Assembly (NCBI GenBank): GCA_016722075.1
Contig: JADKGW010000001.1
Span: 4,030,001-4,094,000 of the forward strand
Reading direction: 5' to 3'
From: Candidatus Kouleothrix ribensis
Lineage (GTDB): Bacteria; Chloroflexota; Chloroflexia; Chloroflexales; Roseiflexaceae
Length of the DNA: 64,000 bases
In this document: piece by piece, positions 17,769-27,131 of the stretch
How the letters are laid out: the number at the start of each line of letters is the position of its first letter
How positions within the stretch are numbered: the stretch's first letter is position 1
Position numbers and translations under genes: made by a program
The notes under the pieces: generated by a model
The model's database searches: none
Seen by the model: only the letters and a program-made list of their open reading frames with translations
What the model was told of the DNA's origin: nothing

Positions 17769-20700
17769 TCAGCGGCGCGCGATCGGCATGTACAGCCAGC
17801 GCGCCGCGCCACCGATCAGCACGAACTCGGTGAAATGGTCGAGCACGATCGTCACGCGATTGTTGACGGTATCGACGCCGCAGCCGGCGCAGGGCAGCAG
17901 ATCGACCCAGGCGCTGCCATTCCAGAATGCGACATTCAAGCCTGCTTCGGCAACACCAAGCGCGGCCAGTGTAGCGTCGTCGTAGCCGAGCACCAGCGTG
18001 TACGGCTTGAGGAACTGCGTGACCGGCTGGCCGCTCAGCGTATGTGCCTCGAGCGTAAATCTACGCACCAGCCTATCGCCGCCGCCAAGCGGGTGCCCCG
18101 GCCCGGCCGGCGCGCTATAGGTCAGCGTAATTGGCTCGCTCACCGCGCCAGGCGGGAAGGTAATCGTCGCCCCGGCGAAATCCACGCTTCCGCCCTGCTC
18201 AGGCGTGACATCACCAGGCGGTACGATCGTCGTGGTGATCGTGTCGGTGCCGACCACGCCGCCGGCATTACTAGCCGTAACCGTGATCGTCTGTGTGCCG
18301 GGCACATTCCAGGTAAATACGATCGTGTCGGTGAGCGCGCCGGTGTGCTGGGCCGGGCTCTGGCCGCTGGCCTGCCACGCGTAGGTGACCGGCGCCTGCA
18401 CGCTGGCCGGGCTGACAGCAGCACTAAACGAGACGGCGGTGCCAACTAGCTGTGTTTGTGGGCCTTCGAGCGTTACCATGGGCGTGGCCGGCGTAACTGC
18501 CGCGTAGGGCAGCATCCACAGCTCATACCCATGCGTGATGTCGTCGGCCGTGAAGTACAGGCGGTCGCTGGCCGTGAAAAAGTACTGTGCTGCCGACGAA
18601 GCCGGGCCGTCCGCGATATCCTGGAGCAGCGTTGTGCCCACGTCTGTGCCATCGGTCTGCCATAGCTCCCAGCCGTACGCACCATCGTAGGCGGCCAAGG
18701 CGGCCTTACCGCTGGCGCCCAGTGGCGTGAGCGGGCCGGCCATATACTGGAAGCTGGCCCCCGCAGGCGCCTTGAAACGCACCGTACCGGCAACAGTGCC
18801 ATCGCTACGCCACAGCTCGCCGGGCGCGGGGCCAAAGTTGGTTACGAAGAGCACGTTGGTGCCAAGCTTCACCGGCGCGCCAGGATTCAGGCCAGCCGCG
18901 CCGGCGACCGCATCTTTGACTATGACTGTGCCGTTGGCGCTGCCATCGCTCTTCCACAGCTCACGGCCGTGCGTGCCGTCGTTAGCCGTAAAAAATAGCT
19001 GGCCATTCAGATCGGGCAGCGTGAACAGCGGCCACACGTACAGATCGAACCCACTGCCGGCCCCAGGGTTAATGTCTTTGACCATGAGCGTGCCATTGGC
19101 CGTGCCGTCGCTCTTCCACAGCTCGTCGCCGTGCGTGCCGTCGTTGGCAACGAAGTAGATCGTGCCGTTCAGCACAGTCGGCCAGAATGCCGACGAATTG
19201 GTGCCGTCGCTCGGGCCGGTACGAATATCTTTGACCATGACTGTGCCGTTAGCGGTGCCGTCGCTCTTCCACAGCTCGAGGCCGTTCACACCATCGTTGG
19301 CCATGAAATACAGCGTCCCATTGAGCATAACGCTATAGCCGGGGCTTGAGTCGCCTGGGCCGCTGCGAATATCTTTGACCATGACCGTGCCGTTAGCGCT
19401 GCCGTCGCTCTTCCACAGCTCGAGGCCGTTCACACCATCGTTAGCCGTGAAGAAGACCGTGCTGTTCTTACTCCCCAGGATCGTCATCTGCGTCGTAAGA
19501 TAGAGCGGGTAGATGTCCTTCACCAGCACCGTGCCGTTAGCGCTGCCGTCGCTCTTCCACAGCTCGCGGCCGGTCGCGTCTTCCTGGGCTATGAAGAACA
19601 GCGTGCCGTTGACATTCGTCAGGTCGTAGGGCGCTACCGTCGACCCCGAGACGGTGAAGGTCTTCAGCATGACCGTGCCATTGGCAGTGCCGTTGGTCTT
19701 CCACAGCGCCGGTTGGGTGCCGACAGTATTATTGTTGGTGAAGAACACCGTCGTACCGATACTGGCGAACGAGGGCGGGTCGCGCTCGAACGAATTGCCG
19801 GCGTCGGGATCGAGATCCTTGATCAGCACGGTGCCGTTGGCACTGCCGTCGCTCTTCCACAGCTCTGGGCCGATAGTGCCGTCGTCGCCCGCGAACAGAA
19901 GCGTACCATTCGCGTTCGTTAGACCCGACATATATGCTGCATTCGAGGTGCCGATCGCCTTCACCAGCACAGTGCCATTGGCGGTGCCATTGGTCTTCCA
20001 CAGCTGGCCGTAGCCGCTGCTACAGTCGCTGGCGCCAAAAAAGATCGTGCCGTTCACGTCGGTCAACGCGGCGGCTCCACTGCCATTTGGGCCGGGGCAG
20101 ATGTCTTTGAGCAACGCCGTTCCGGCCGGCGTACCATCGCTCTTCCACAGCTCGAGGCCAGTTGCGCTATCGGCTACATTGAAGTAAAGCGCGCCATTCA
20201 GGCTCTGAGTAGGTGGTGCAGTCACAATACTAGCGTCGAACTCTTTAATCAAGGCAGTGCCGGCAGTCGTGCCGTCGCTCTTCCACAGGCCGGGCACATC
20301 GGCGCCGAGATCCACGTAGCGTTTCGCCCCAAACACCAGCGCGCCATTCAGCCCGGTTAGCCCAGTTGGAAAGCGAATGCCCGGCGGGAGATCGACCGGA
20401 ATGGTACCGTTGGTGGAGCCGTCGCTTTTCCACAGGCCACCATTGCCATTATTGGGGGCCACAAAGTACAGGGTATTACCAACGGCGGTTAGATCGGATG
20501 GGTACGAACCCACCGCGCCCGGCACGATATCTTTGACCAGCACCGTGCCGTTGGTGGTGCCGTCGCTCTTCCACAGCTCGACACCGGTGCTTGCGTCGCC
20601 GGCAGCCATGAACAGCAGCCCGTTCGCGGCGACGAGCCCGGCCAGCGAGGCGCCAACCTGCTTCACCAGCACCGTGCCATTGGCAGTGCCATCGCTCTTC

Positions 20701-21245
20701 CACAGGTCGTAGGTACCGCTGTTCACCGGGCTAGACGCCAGAAAATACAGCGCGCCGTTGAATACGCGCAGATCGGCGATCCAGGTGCCGGCCAACGTGG
20801 GATTCACGGTTTTTACCAGTACCGTGCCGCTATTGGTGCCGTTGCTCTTCCACAGCCCAGATGGACCAGCCGGCCGGCCGGCGACGAAAAACAGCGTGCC
20901 GTTGAAGTTGGTCAACTGGCTTGTTAGCGAAGAGTCCGGCCCCGGCACGATATCCTTGAGCAACATGGTGCCATTGGCAGTGCGATCGGTTTTCCACAGC
21001 TCACTGCCGGTACTGTCAAGCTGCGCGGTGAAATAGGTGGTCGTGCCAATCGTCAGAAACCCATCCGGCAGCGAGCCAAAATACTCGCGGTTCTGCCCGG
21101 TGTTGATGTCCTTTACCAGGCTAGCCGGGCCAGCGGCTGCATTAGCGGCGGGTGGGGCCGCGAGCGGCCCGTTGATCAGGGTGCCGCTTAGCACCAGGCC
21201 AAGCAGCGTTATGAGCAGGAGCGTGCGTCTGAGTGAGCGCATCAT
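17769..21245 (-). CDS. Secreted ELWxxDGT-repeat surface protein
   Basis: A 1158-residue exported protein. A signal peptide (RTLLLITLLGLVLSGTLI, then PAANAAAG) is followed by roughly 20 ELWKSDGT-NGT-type repeats of about 45-50 residues, consistent with a beta-propeller-like or hyalin-like surface array. Near the C-terminus is a PKD-like domain (VSFSAAVSPASVQAPVTYAW, then TITVTASNAGGVVG). A domain with ITFPPGAVSEPITLTYS follows, and the protein ends in WLYMPIARR. The ATG at 21,245 has AAAGGA seven bases upstream. The frame could extend 96 codons further but would lose the signal peptide position. Function is probably adhesion or surface layer. Confidence 0.85.
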   Translation of the reverse strand: MMRSLRRTLLLITLLGLVLSGTLINGPLAAPPAANAAAGPASLVKDINTGQNREYFGSLPDGFLTIGTTTYFTAQLDSTGSELWKTDRTANGTMLLKDIVPGPDSSLTSQLTNFNGTLFFVAGRPAGPSGLWKSNGTNSGTVLVKTVNPTLAGTWIADLRVFNGALYFLASSPVNSGTYDLWKSDGTANGTVLVKQVGASLAGLVAANGLLFMAAGDASTGVELWKSDGTTNGTVLVKDIVPGAVGSYPSDLTAVGNTLYFVAPNNGNGGLWKSDGSTNGTIPVDLPPGIRFPTGLTGLNGALVFGAKRYVDLGADVPGLWKSDGTTAGTALIKEFDASIVTAPPTQSLNGALYFNVADSATGLELWKSDGTPAGTALLKDICPGPNGSGAAALTDVNGTIFFGASDCSSGYGQLWKTNGTANGTVLVKAIGTSNAAYMSGLTNANGTLLFAGDDGTIGPELWKSDGSANGTVLIKDLDPDAGNSFERDPPSFASIGTTVFFTNNNTVGTQPALWKTNGTANGTVMLKTFTVSGSTVAPYDLTNVNGTLFFIAQEDATGRELWKSDGSANGTVLVKDIYPLYLTTQMTILGSKNSTVFFTANDGVNGLELWKSDGSANGTVMVKDIRSGPGDSSPGYSVMLNGTLYFMANDGVNGLELWKSDGTANGTVMVKDIRTGPSDGTNSSAFWPTVLNGTIYFVANDGTHGDELWKSDGTANGTLMVKDINPGAGSGFDLYVWPLFTLPDLNGQLFFTANDGTHGRELWKSDGSANGTVIVKDAVAGAAGLNPGAPVKLGTNVLFVTNFGPAPGELWRSDGTVAGTVRFKAPAGASFQYMAGPLTPLGASGKAALAAYDGAYGWELWQTDGTDVGTTLLQDIADGPASSAAQYFFTASDRLYFTADDITHGYELWMLPYAAVTPATPMVTLEGPQTQLVGTAVSFSAAVSPASVQAPVTYAWQASGQSPAQHTGALTDTIVFTWNVPGTQTITVTASNAGGVVGTDTITTTIVPPGDVTPEQGGSVDFAGATITFPPGAVSEPITLTYSAPAGPGHPLGGGDRLVRRFTLEAHTLSGQPVTQFLKPYTLVLGYDDATLAALGVAEAGLNVAFWNGSAWVDLLPCAGCGVDTVNNRVTIVLDHFTEFVLIGGAARWLYMPIARR

Positions 21246-21530
21246 CGTCGAGTCCTTTGTCTCAGCAGGCCACATCAGGGTGTGCCTATTTGTTCTTCTG
21301 TCTTCGGTTTTTATGCTCTGCGCGCGCAAAAACCGATCTGCCCAAGGCAGAAATTGCGGAAGCGCAGGCCACCGCGTAGCTCGTGTATATGCATGACATT
21401 GCGCAAGAAGTGTAGGAGCCACCGACAGGGTCAGGTACGACGAGGCTCCGAGAGGAATTCGGCGAGGATCGGCCAGGGTTGGGCTGGCGGCTATGGCGCG
21501 CGGTGGCGCGATTGACCGAGATGCGGGGAA
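21246..21530. other. Upstream region of the ELWxxDGT gene
   Basis: About 285 bases without a gene. They hold the leader and presumably the promoter of the ELWxxDGT protein gene. TGCCCAAGGCAGAAATTGCGG at 21,339-21,359 faintly recalls the CTTCGGCAGAGCGGT repeat family. No clear promoter boxes were identified. Confidence 0.35.
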
Positions 21531-21557
21531 CAAAAAAGGAAAGGCCCCGCCTTTCCC
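21531..21557 (-). terminator. Rho-independent terminator of the methyltransferase gene
   Basis: Read on the minus strand, an 8-bp stem GGAAAGGC/GCCTTTCC with a GGG loop is followed by TTTTTTG. It lies about 85 bases past the stop codon of the methyltransferase gene. Confidence 0.85.
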
Positions 21558-21642
21558 ATCACTGCGTCACACTTCCCCGCCCCGGTATGCTTGGGCAAGC
21601 CAATTATCGCACAACCGCCCGCCGGTTTCAATTACAGATCGT

Positions 21643-22422
21643 TCACGTGCGCGCCAGCACAATCGCGTACATATTCGCGATCGTGCGCACGCGGCCTGCT
21701 TCAACATACACACCGAAGTGCTCGCGGCAGCGCGCCGGGGCATCGATCAGCCACTGCTCGAGCGCGGCCTGCTCGGCGGCGGGCATGCGCATGCGCGCCA
21801 CCCAGTCGGCAAAGTCGAAGCGCTTGGCTGCCAGCGCGTCGGTATGCTCAACGCGCATGCCGGCCGCTTCAACCCAGCCACACCACTCGGCCAGCGTATG
21901 TGCGCGCACATGGCTGGGGTCGCGCCACTGCTCGAAGCGGTTCATGAACGCGTCGAGCTCGGCATCCTCGGGGGCCATGGTGTCGTTCAGCACGAACAGG
22001 CCGCCAGGCCGCAGCACCCGCGCCACCTCGCGCACGTATTGGCGCGGGTTGGGGAAGTGGTGCGGCGCGATCCGCGTGGTGACAATGTCGAAGCTGGCGG
22101 CGGCGAACGGCAGCGCCTCGGCGTCGGCCGGCTCGTAGCGCACGTTGGTGGCGCCCTGGCTGCGGAGGAACGCCGCCGCCGCCGCCAGCATGGCCGGCGT
22201 CAGGTCGCTCGCAACCACCGCGCGCACGCGCGGCGCGAAGGCCAGCGCGGTGTGCCCGCCGCCGGTGGCAATGTCGAGCAGCAGCTGGTCGCCGCGTGGC
22301 TGCGCCAGCTCGAGCATGCGCGCCAGGTCGTCGCCGCGCGCGTGGGTCGAGCTGGTGACATAGCTCTGGGCCACTGCGCCGAACTGGTTCTGGGCACGCT
22401 GCTTGATCTCGTGGTCGCTCAT
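21643..22422 (-). CDS. Class I SAM-dependent methyltransferase
   Basis: A 259-residue protein of the UbiE/MenG-like type. Motif I is LLLDIATGGGHTALAFA, motif II is near VVASDLTPAML, the post-motif segment is YEPADAEALPFAAASFDIV, and motif III is VLRPGGLFVLND. The pattern fits a small-molecule O- or C-methyltransferase. UbiE itself is unlikely given sequence drift at the C-terminus. The ATG at 22,422 is supported by GGGAGG five bases upstream. Confidence 0.87.
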   Translation of the reverse strand: MSDHEIKQRAQNQFGAVAQSYVTSSTHARGDDLARMLELAQPRGDQLLLDIATGGGHTALAFAPRVRAVVASDLTPAMLAAAAAFLRSQGATNVRYEPADAEALPFAAASFDIVTTRIAPHHFPNPRQYVREVARVLRPGGLFVLNDTMAPEDAELDAFMNRFEQWRDPSHVRAHTLAEWCGWVEAAGMRVEHTDALAAKRFDFADWVARMRMPAAEQAALEQWLIDAPARCREHFGVYVEAGRVRTIANMYAIVLART

Positions 22423-22612
22423 GGCTGCCTCCCGCCTGCGGGCGAGGGTGCGCCACCGCACCCCGCTCGATGTATGCTAGTCACTGCCGGCATTGCCTGG
22501 TACGCTCCAAAGACAGTATAGCGCCGCGCCGGATTATAATTCAAACTGATAGCGCCAATGTGTATAATAGAAGTTGTCGATAATAACCATGGCCTGTTTG
22601 ATGGCCCGCGTG

Positions 22613-22715
22613 GCACCGCATTCTGCCTTCGGCAAAGCGGTGCTTAATCCGGCTTTGCGCTTTGTGAGGGCAAAAACCGAACACAGCAGGCTACAACGCC
22701 GGCTGCGTAAGCCGT
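22613..22715. repeat. Dispersed repeat, family 2 (TTCGGCARAGCGGT ... CGCCGGCTGCGTAAG)
   Basis: This copy runs from CTGCCTTCGGCAAAGCGGT to GGCTACAACGCCGGCTGCGT. It is shared with parts of 40,570-40,612, 46,138-46,282 and 51,738-51,822. It lies in the 325-base gap between the methyltransferase and LysR genes. A TTCAAA (22,540) and TATAAT (22,563-22,568) pair spaced 17 bases apart, just upstream of it, is a candidate promoter for the LysR gene. Confidence 0.75.
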
Positions 22716-22747
22716 GCCAATAACAGGCCGAGAAGGCGAAATCAGCT

Positions 22748-23635
22748 ATGGACATATCGAAGCTACGGATCTTCGCGACGGTGGCGAAGCTGGGCAACTT
22801 CACGCGCGCTGCCGAGCTGCTCTACCTGACGCAGCCGACCGTATCGCAGCAGATCGCCGCGCTCGAGGCCCAGCTCGGCACGCCGCTGATCGAGCGGCTG
22901 CCGCGCCGCCTGAAGCTGACTGCGGCCGGCGACGCGCTGCTGCCCTACGCCGAGCAGATCCTGGCGCTGGCCGACGCCGCCAGCGAGGCGGCGCGCGCTG
23001 CGGCCGGGCTGGCCGACCACACGCTGCGGCTGGGGGCCGGGCACACCCTGGCAACCTACCTGCTGCCCGATCTGCTCGGCAACTACCGCACACGCCATCC
23101 CGGCCGGGTGGTGCGGATCAGCGTCGGCAACACCACCGAGCTGCTCGCGCTGGTGGCCGCCGATGCGGTTGAGCTGGCGCTGGTGGGATCGCCGGCCAGC
23201 CACCCCAAGCTCACCGTCACACCCTTCATGCACGACCGGCTGGTAGTGATAGTGGCACCCGACGACCCCTGGGCCGCACGCGAGCAGGTGGCGCTGGCCG
23301 AGCTGCGCGGGCGCGTACTGCTGACGCGCGAGCCAGGCTCGGCCTTACACGCGTCGGTCGAACGGCTGCTAGGCGCGGCCACGCTGAGTAGCGATAGCGT
23401 GATCCTGCTGGGCGAGACCGAGGCAATCAAGCGCAGTGTCGAGGCCGGCCTGGGCGTGGCGCTGGTGCAGGAGATCGCAGTCGAGCGCGAGCTGGCCGCC
23501 GGTAACCTGCGCGCACTGGCGCTGCACGGCGCCGACGACACGCGCACCTACAATTATGCGCACCGCGCCGGCCGGGCACTCTCGGCGGCGGCCGATGGCC
23601 TGGTGGCGCTGTTGACCTCGCGCGCGCCGGGGTGA
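22748..23635 (+). CDS. LysR-family transcriptional regulator
   Basis: A 295-residue regulator. The N-terminal winged helix-turn-helix is classical: LRIFATVAKLGNFTRAAELL and then LTQPTVSQQIAALEAQLGTPL. The effector-binding domain covers about residues 90-290 (LRLGAGHTLATYLLP onward). LysR proteins usually control a divergent neighbour, here the methyltransferase, but the gap is wide and filled with a repeat. The TGA stop lies within the first bases of a family 1 repeat copy, so the repeat may have supplied the gene's end. Confidence 0.92.
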   Translation: MDISKLRIFATVAKLGNFTRAAELLYLTQPTVSQQIAALEAQLGTPLIERLPRRLKLTAAGDALLPYAEQILALADAASEAARAAAGLADHTLRLGAGHTLATYLLPDLLGNYRTRHPGRVVRISVGNTTELLALVAADAVELALVGSPASHPKLTVTPFMHDRLVVIVAPDDPWAAREQVALAELRGRVLLTREPGSALHASVERLLGAATLSSDSVILLGETEAIKRSVEAGLGVALVQEIAVERELAAGNLRALALHGADDTRTYNYAHRAGRALSAAADGLVALLTSRAPG

Positions 23636-23867
23636 GGGCCGATCGCATGGGCACGCGATCAACCAAAAACCCTCCACTTGAAAGGCAAAGGCTACCTTTC
23701 AGAGCGGTGAAAATGTGGCGTTCCCATGCGGCGGCTTTGCCGCCGCATGGGAACGCCAATCGGATACCCCCCTCGCCCTGTTTGGGAGAGGGGGGCAGGG
23801 GGGTGAGGGCCGATCGCATGGGCACGCGATCAACCAAAAACCCTCCACTTGAAAGGCAAAGGCTACC
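23631..23867. repeat. Dispersed repeat, family 1, with 66-bp direct repeats and a 19-bp hairpin
   Basis: Two identical 66-base segments (23,631-23,696 and 23,802-23,867), beginning GGTGAGGGCCGATCGCATGG, flank a perfect 19-bp hairpin. The hairpin arms are 23,717-23,735 and 23,739-23,757, with loop TTT. GGATACCCCCCTCGCCC at 23,762-23,778 links it to the copies at 1190 and 14,233. The element fills the LysR to membrane-protein gap. Confidence 0.92.
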
Positions 23868-23899
23868 CCCTAACCTCGCGCGATGTATTGGCGGCCTGG

Positions 23900-25939
23900 C
23901 TAACGCGGCACGGCCTCGAAGCCCGAGACGCCAACCGCGATCGGGTCAGTGTCGGGGTAGCCGAAGTCGGCCGGGTTGCTGGCCGGCTCGGTGCTGGTTA
24001 GCTCGAACCAGCTCCAGCCCGCAGGCAGATCGAGCGGCACCTCGAGCGGCTGGGGCGGCCAGCCGCAGGCCGATAGCTCGGCCAGCTGCGCGGCGCCCTG
24101 GCGCAGCTGGACGTGGCGCGGGCCGGCGAAGCAGTGTAGCTGCAGCCGCAGCCGCACCGCGCCGGGCGTGCGGCGCAGCAGCGCAAACCGGGCGGTCTGC
24201 GCTGTCCAGCGGTAGGGTCTGCCGTCGTCGAGCCGGCGCGCCGGCAGCCAGCCTGGCCCCAGCCAGAGGCACGTCGTGGCCGGGCCGGGGTCGCTCAGCG
24301 CGAACAGCTCGGCGCCGGGCGTGGAGCGCACGCGCGTGGCGCCGGCCAGCGGCGGCAGCGGCTGGGCGGATTGGTAGCGGGCCACGTGCGTGATGCCGAG
24401 CGCGGCCGCAGTACAGAGCCAGTTGCGCGTGGCATCGACGATCTCGGGCGTGGCGGGCGGCGGGCCGGCGCGCAGGTAGCTCAGCAGCGGGCCGGCCGGG
24501 TTGTCGCGGCTCAGCTCGCCCCACAGCACCGGGCGCTGGTGCTGCGTCTGAAAGAACATCCCGCGGTTCGACGGGTTGGGCTGTTCGAGCAGCGCGCCCG
24601 CGCCGGCAAGCGTGCCGTCGGTATAGAACGATGGGATGGGCGCGAGCGGCTCGACAAAGCGCGCGGCCGGCCACAGCTCGAGCACCAGCGCCAGCCCGGC
24701 GGCAGCCCCAAGCGTCATACGCCGGCGCGCCGGGCGCCCGGCGGCGCGCATACCCAGCAGCGCGCCAGTGCCGTAGGCCGCCAGCACGGCCAGGCAGATC
24801 TGCGTGATAATCGCATAGCGCGCCGGGAAGCGCGTGATCTGCACGATCTTGAGCTGAAATAGCGCCAGGTAGGGCATGGGCAGGTCGGTATGCGCGCCGA
24901 ACCACTTCAGCCGCGGGCCGAGCGCCAGCACCCAGAAGATCGCGCCGGCCAGCAGCCAGAACGCGACCACCCGGCGGCGCGCCAGCACTCCGGCCAATGC
25001 CAGCGCCAGTAGCACATAGCTGGTGCTCACGACGGTCGCAATAATGCCGGGCGCGGTCAGCGCCGCGATCTGGCGCGTGGCCCAGGCGCCCCACAGCGGG
25101 CTGGCCGGGTTGGGGATTAGAAACTCGGCAACGTCGGCCGAATGGTAGATCGTGTCGATCTCCTTGCGCAGCATGTACGGGTTGTCGCCGGCCAGCTCGC
25201 GCAGCATCGGCACGACATACGGCAGCAGCACCAATACCGCCAGCCCGCCCGCCACCAGCGCCGGCGCGAGGGTCGCCCGCCAGGCGTGCGGGCGGGCGGC
25301 CAGCGCCCAGGCCACCGCCAGCAGCGAATAGAGCCCCAGGTAGATCACGAACTGCCAGTCGCACAGCGCGGCGCAGGCTAGCGTGGCGGCAGTGGCCAGG
25401 ATGGCGCGCCAGCTCCAGCCCGGCGAGGCGAGCAGCCGGCGCAGCGCCAGCATGTAGAGCGGCAGAAACTCGACCGAGAGCATGTTGTACTGGCCGGCAC
25501 GCCAGTGGAACAGCTGGGTTGGGCCGAACGCGAACGCCACGCCGGCCAGCAGCGCCCCGGCCTGGCTGCCAGACACGTCGTAGGCCAGCCAGGCCATGCT
25601 CAGGCAGCTCGACACGAGGATCGCCAGCCCGATCAGGTTGAACGCCGGCACCAGGCCGATCAGCGGCTGAAGCGGGATGGACAGCAGCGCGTGCAGGGTG
25701 TTGGTGGTGAAGTAGCGCAGGCTCACGCCCTCGGGGTAGTAGAGCATGCTGGTGGCGAACGGCGAGCTATGCCGCACGGCCAGCGCCTCGCGGAACCACC
25801 AGAACGACCACAGGAACTGCTCGGCATCGACCGAGCGGCCGGCCACATGCGACGTGAGCAGCGCGGCGAGCGGCCAGGTGAACCAGAGCGCCAGCCCGGT
25901 AGCGCTGCCAAGCAGCAGCAACATGAAACGACGAGTCAT
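23900..25939 (-). CDS. Large polytopic membrane protein, GT-C glycosyltransferase-like
   Basis: A 679-residue protein with about ten or more hydrophobic helices in the first 430 residues and a soluble C-terminal region of about 230 residues. An early DAEQFLWSFWWF segment after the first helix resembles the acidic first-loop motif of GT-C enzymes that use lipid-linked sugars. The rest shows no motif I can name. Function is inferred only from topology. The ATG at 25,939 has GAGGCGGG just upstream. A GTG at 25,966 would add nine residues without a ribosome site. Confidence 0.65.
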   Translation of the reverse strand: MTRRFMLLLLGSATGLALWFTWPLAALLTSHVAGRSVDAEQFLWSFWWFREALAVRHSSPFATSMLYYPEGVSLRYFTTNTLHALLSIPLQPLIGLVPAFNLIGLAILVSSCLSMAWLAYDVSGSQAGALLAGVAFAFGPTQLFHWRAGQYNMLSVEFLPLYMLALRRLLASPGWSWRAILATAATLACAALCDWQFVIYLGLYSLLAVAWALAARPHAWRATLAPALVAGGLAVLVLLPYVVPMLRELAGDNPYMLRKEIDTIYHSADVAEFLIPNPASPLWGAWATRQIAALTAPGIIATVVSTSYVLLALALAGVLARRRVVAFWLLAGAIFWVLALGPRLKWFGAHTDLPMPYLALFQLKIVQITRFPARYAIITQICLAVLAAYGTGALLGMRAAGRPARRRMTLGAAAGLALVLELWPAARFVEPLAPIPSFYTDGTLAGAGALLEQPNPSNRGMFFQTQHQRPVLWGELSRDNPAGPLLSYLRAGPPPATPEIVDATRNWLCTAAALGITHVARYQSAQPLPPLAGATRVRSTPGAELFALSDPGPATTCLWLGPGWLPARRLDDGRPYRWTAQTARFALLRRTPGAVRLRLQLHCFAGPRHVQLRQGAAQLAELSACGWPPQPLEVPLDLPAGWSWFELTSTEPASNPADFGYPDTDPIAVGVSGFEAVPR

Positions 25940-26004
25940 CCCGCCTCTATTACGGTGCATGGCCACAGAGTGGAGATCGCAGCGGAGCCGGCCGGCCGGC
26001 CAGC

Positions 26005-26904
26005 TCAGAAAATGCGCTTCCCAAGCGCCGAGAGCGCGAACTCAACCGCCAGCTCGGCCGTGACATTGTGCGAATCGAGGATCGGGTTGACTTCGACCAG
26101 ATCCATGCCCAGCAGCTTGCCCGACTGCGACACCATCTCCATGGCCAGGTGCGCCTCGCGGTACGAAATGCCGCCGAGCACAGGCGTGCCGACGCCAGGC
26201 GCCTCCGATGGGTCGAGCGCGTCCATGTCGAGGCTGACATGCACACCGGCGGTGCCCATGCCCACGCGCATGATCGCCTCCTCCATCACCGAGGCCAGCC
26301 CGCGCCGGTCGATATCGTGCATGGTGAACACCTGGATGCCCGAGTGGCGTAGCGCCTCGCGCTCGGCCGTGTCGAGGTCGCGGATGCCGACCATCACCAC
26401 GTCGCTGGCGCGCAGCACCGGGCTGGTGCCCAGCAGCGCGGTCAGGCGCGGGTGGCCGCGCCCGGTGAGCGCCGCCACGCTCATGCCATGGATGTTGCCC
26501 GAGGGTGTCGTTTCGGGCGTGTTGTAGTCGCCGTGGGCATCGACCCAGATCACGCCGATGCGGCGCCCGCGCGCCACACCATTGATCGACCCGATCGCCA
26601 GGCTGTGGTCGCCGCCCAGGATCAGCGGGAAGGCGCCGGCAGCCACTGCCGCTTCGACCTGCTGGGCCAGGGCGAGGTTGACCTGGATGAGCGCCTCGAG
26701 GTAGCGCAGCGGCTCGCCGGCAGCCGGCGGCTCGAGCTGCTCGGCCTGCGGCACCGCCACATTGCCGTGGTCGCACACCCGGTAGCCGAGCGCCTCAAGC
26801 CGCTCTTTGATGCCGGCGTAGCGGATGGCGCCCGGCCCCAGATCGACGCCGCGCCGGCCCGCGCCAAGATCGACCGGCGTTCCAATGATCGCAATATCGC
26901 GCAT
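26005..26904 (-). CDS. rocF: Arginase
   Basis: A 299-residue ureohydrolase splitting arginine into ornithine and urea with a dimanganese centre. The metal ligands are in GGDHSLAIGS, VDAHGDYNTPE and SLDMDALDPSEAPG, all intact. The start IAIIGTPVDLGAGRRGVDLGP and the C-terminal VEVNPILD fit arginase better than agmatinase. The ATG at 26,904 has AAGGAGGAAGCTC upstream. It is divergent from asnS. Arginine catabolism and the nearby purine locus would both contribute to nitrogen supply. Confidence 0.93.
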   Translation of the reverse strand: MRDIAIIGTPVDLGAGRRGVDLGPGAIRYAGIKERLEALGYRVCDHGNVAVPQAEQLEPPAAGEPLRYLEALIQVNLALAQQVEAAVAAGAFPLILGGDHSLAIGSINGVARGRRIGVIWVDAHGDYNTPETTPSGNIHGMSVAALTGRGHPRLTALLGTSPVLRASDVVMVGIRDLDTAEREALRHSGIQVFTMHDIDRRGLASVMEEAIMRVGMGTAGVHVSLDMDALDPSEAPGVGTPVLGGISYREAHLAMEMVSQSGKLLGMDLVEVNPILDSHNVTAELAVEFALSALGKRIF

Positions 26905-27131
26905 GAGCTTCCTCCTTGCCCGCATCAGTGCGTCGCGGGCACAGCGGCGCGCCCGTGGCAGCCATTGTACCATTTTTCGCCGGCCCGCCTGGCCCCCGCG
27001 CCGCTGCATGAATGGCGTGCCTGGCCGGCTGCGTCGGCCAGGCACGCGAGCGCCCGACCGGCCGCGCACACTTCTATGCTATACTGCCCCGCAGCACACA
27101 CTGCGCATGCACCAACATAGGAGTCGAGGCT

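Noticed and set aside
23946..25364. A 472-codon minus-strand open frame inside the large membrane protein gene
   Set aside because: It is an Arg/Ala-rich shadow in a different frame. The overlapping frame has a clear transmembrane pattern and ribosome site.
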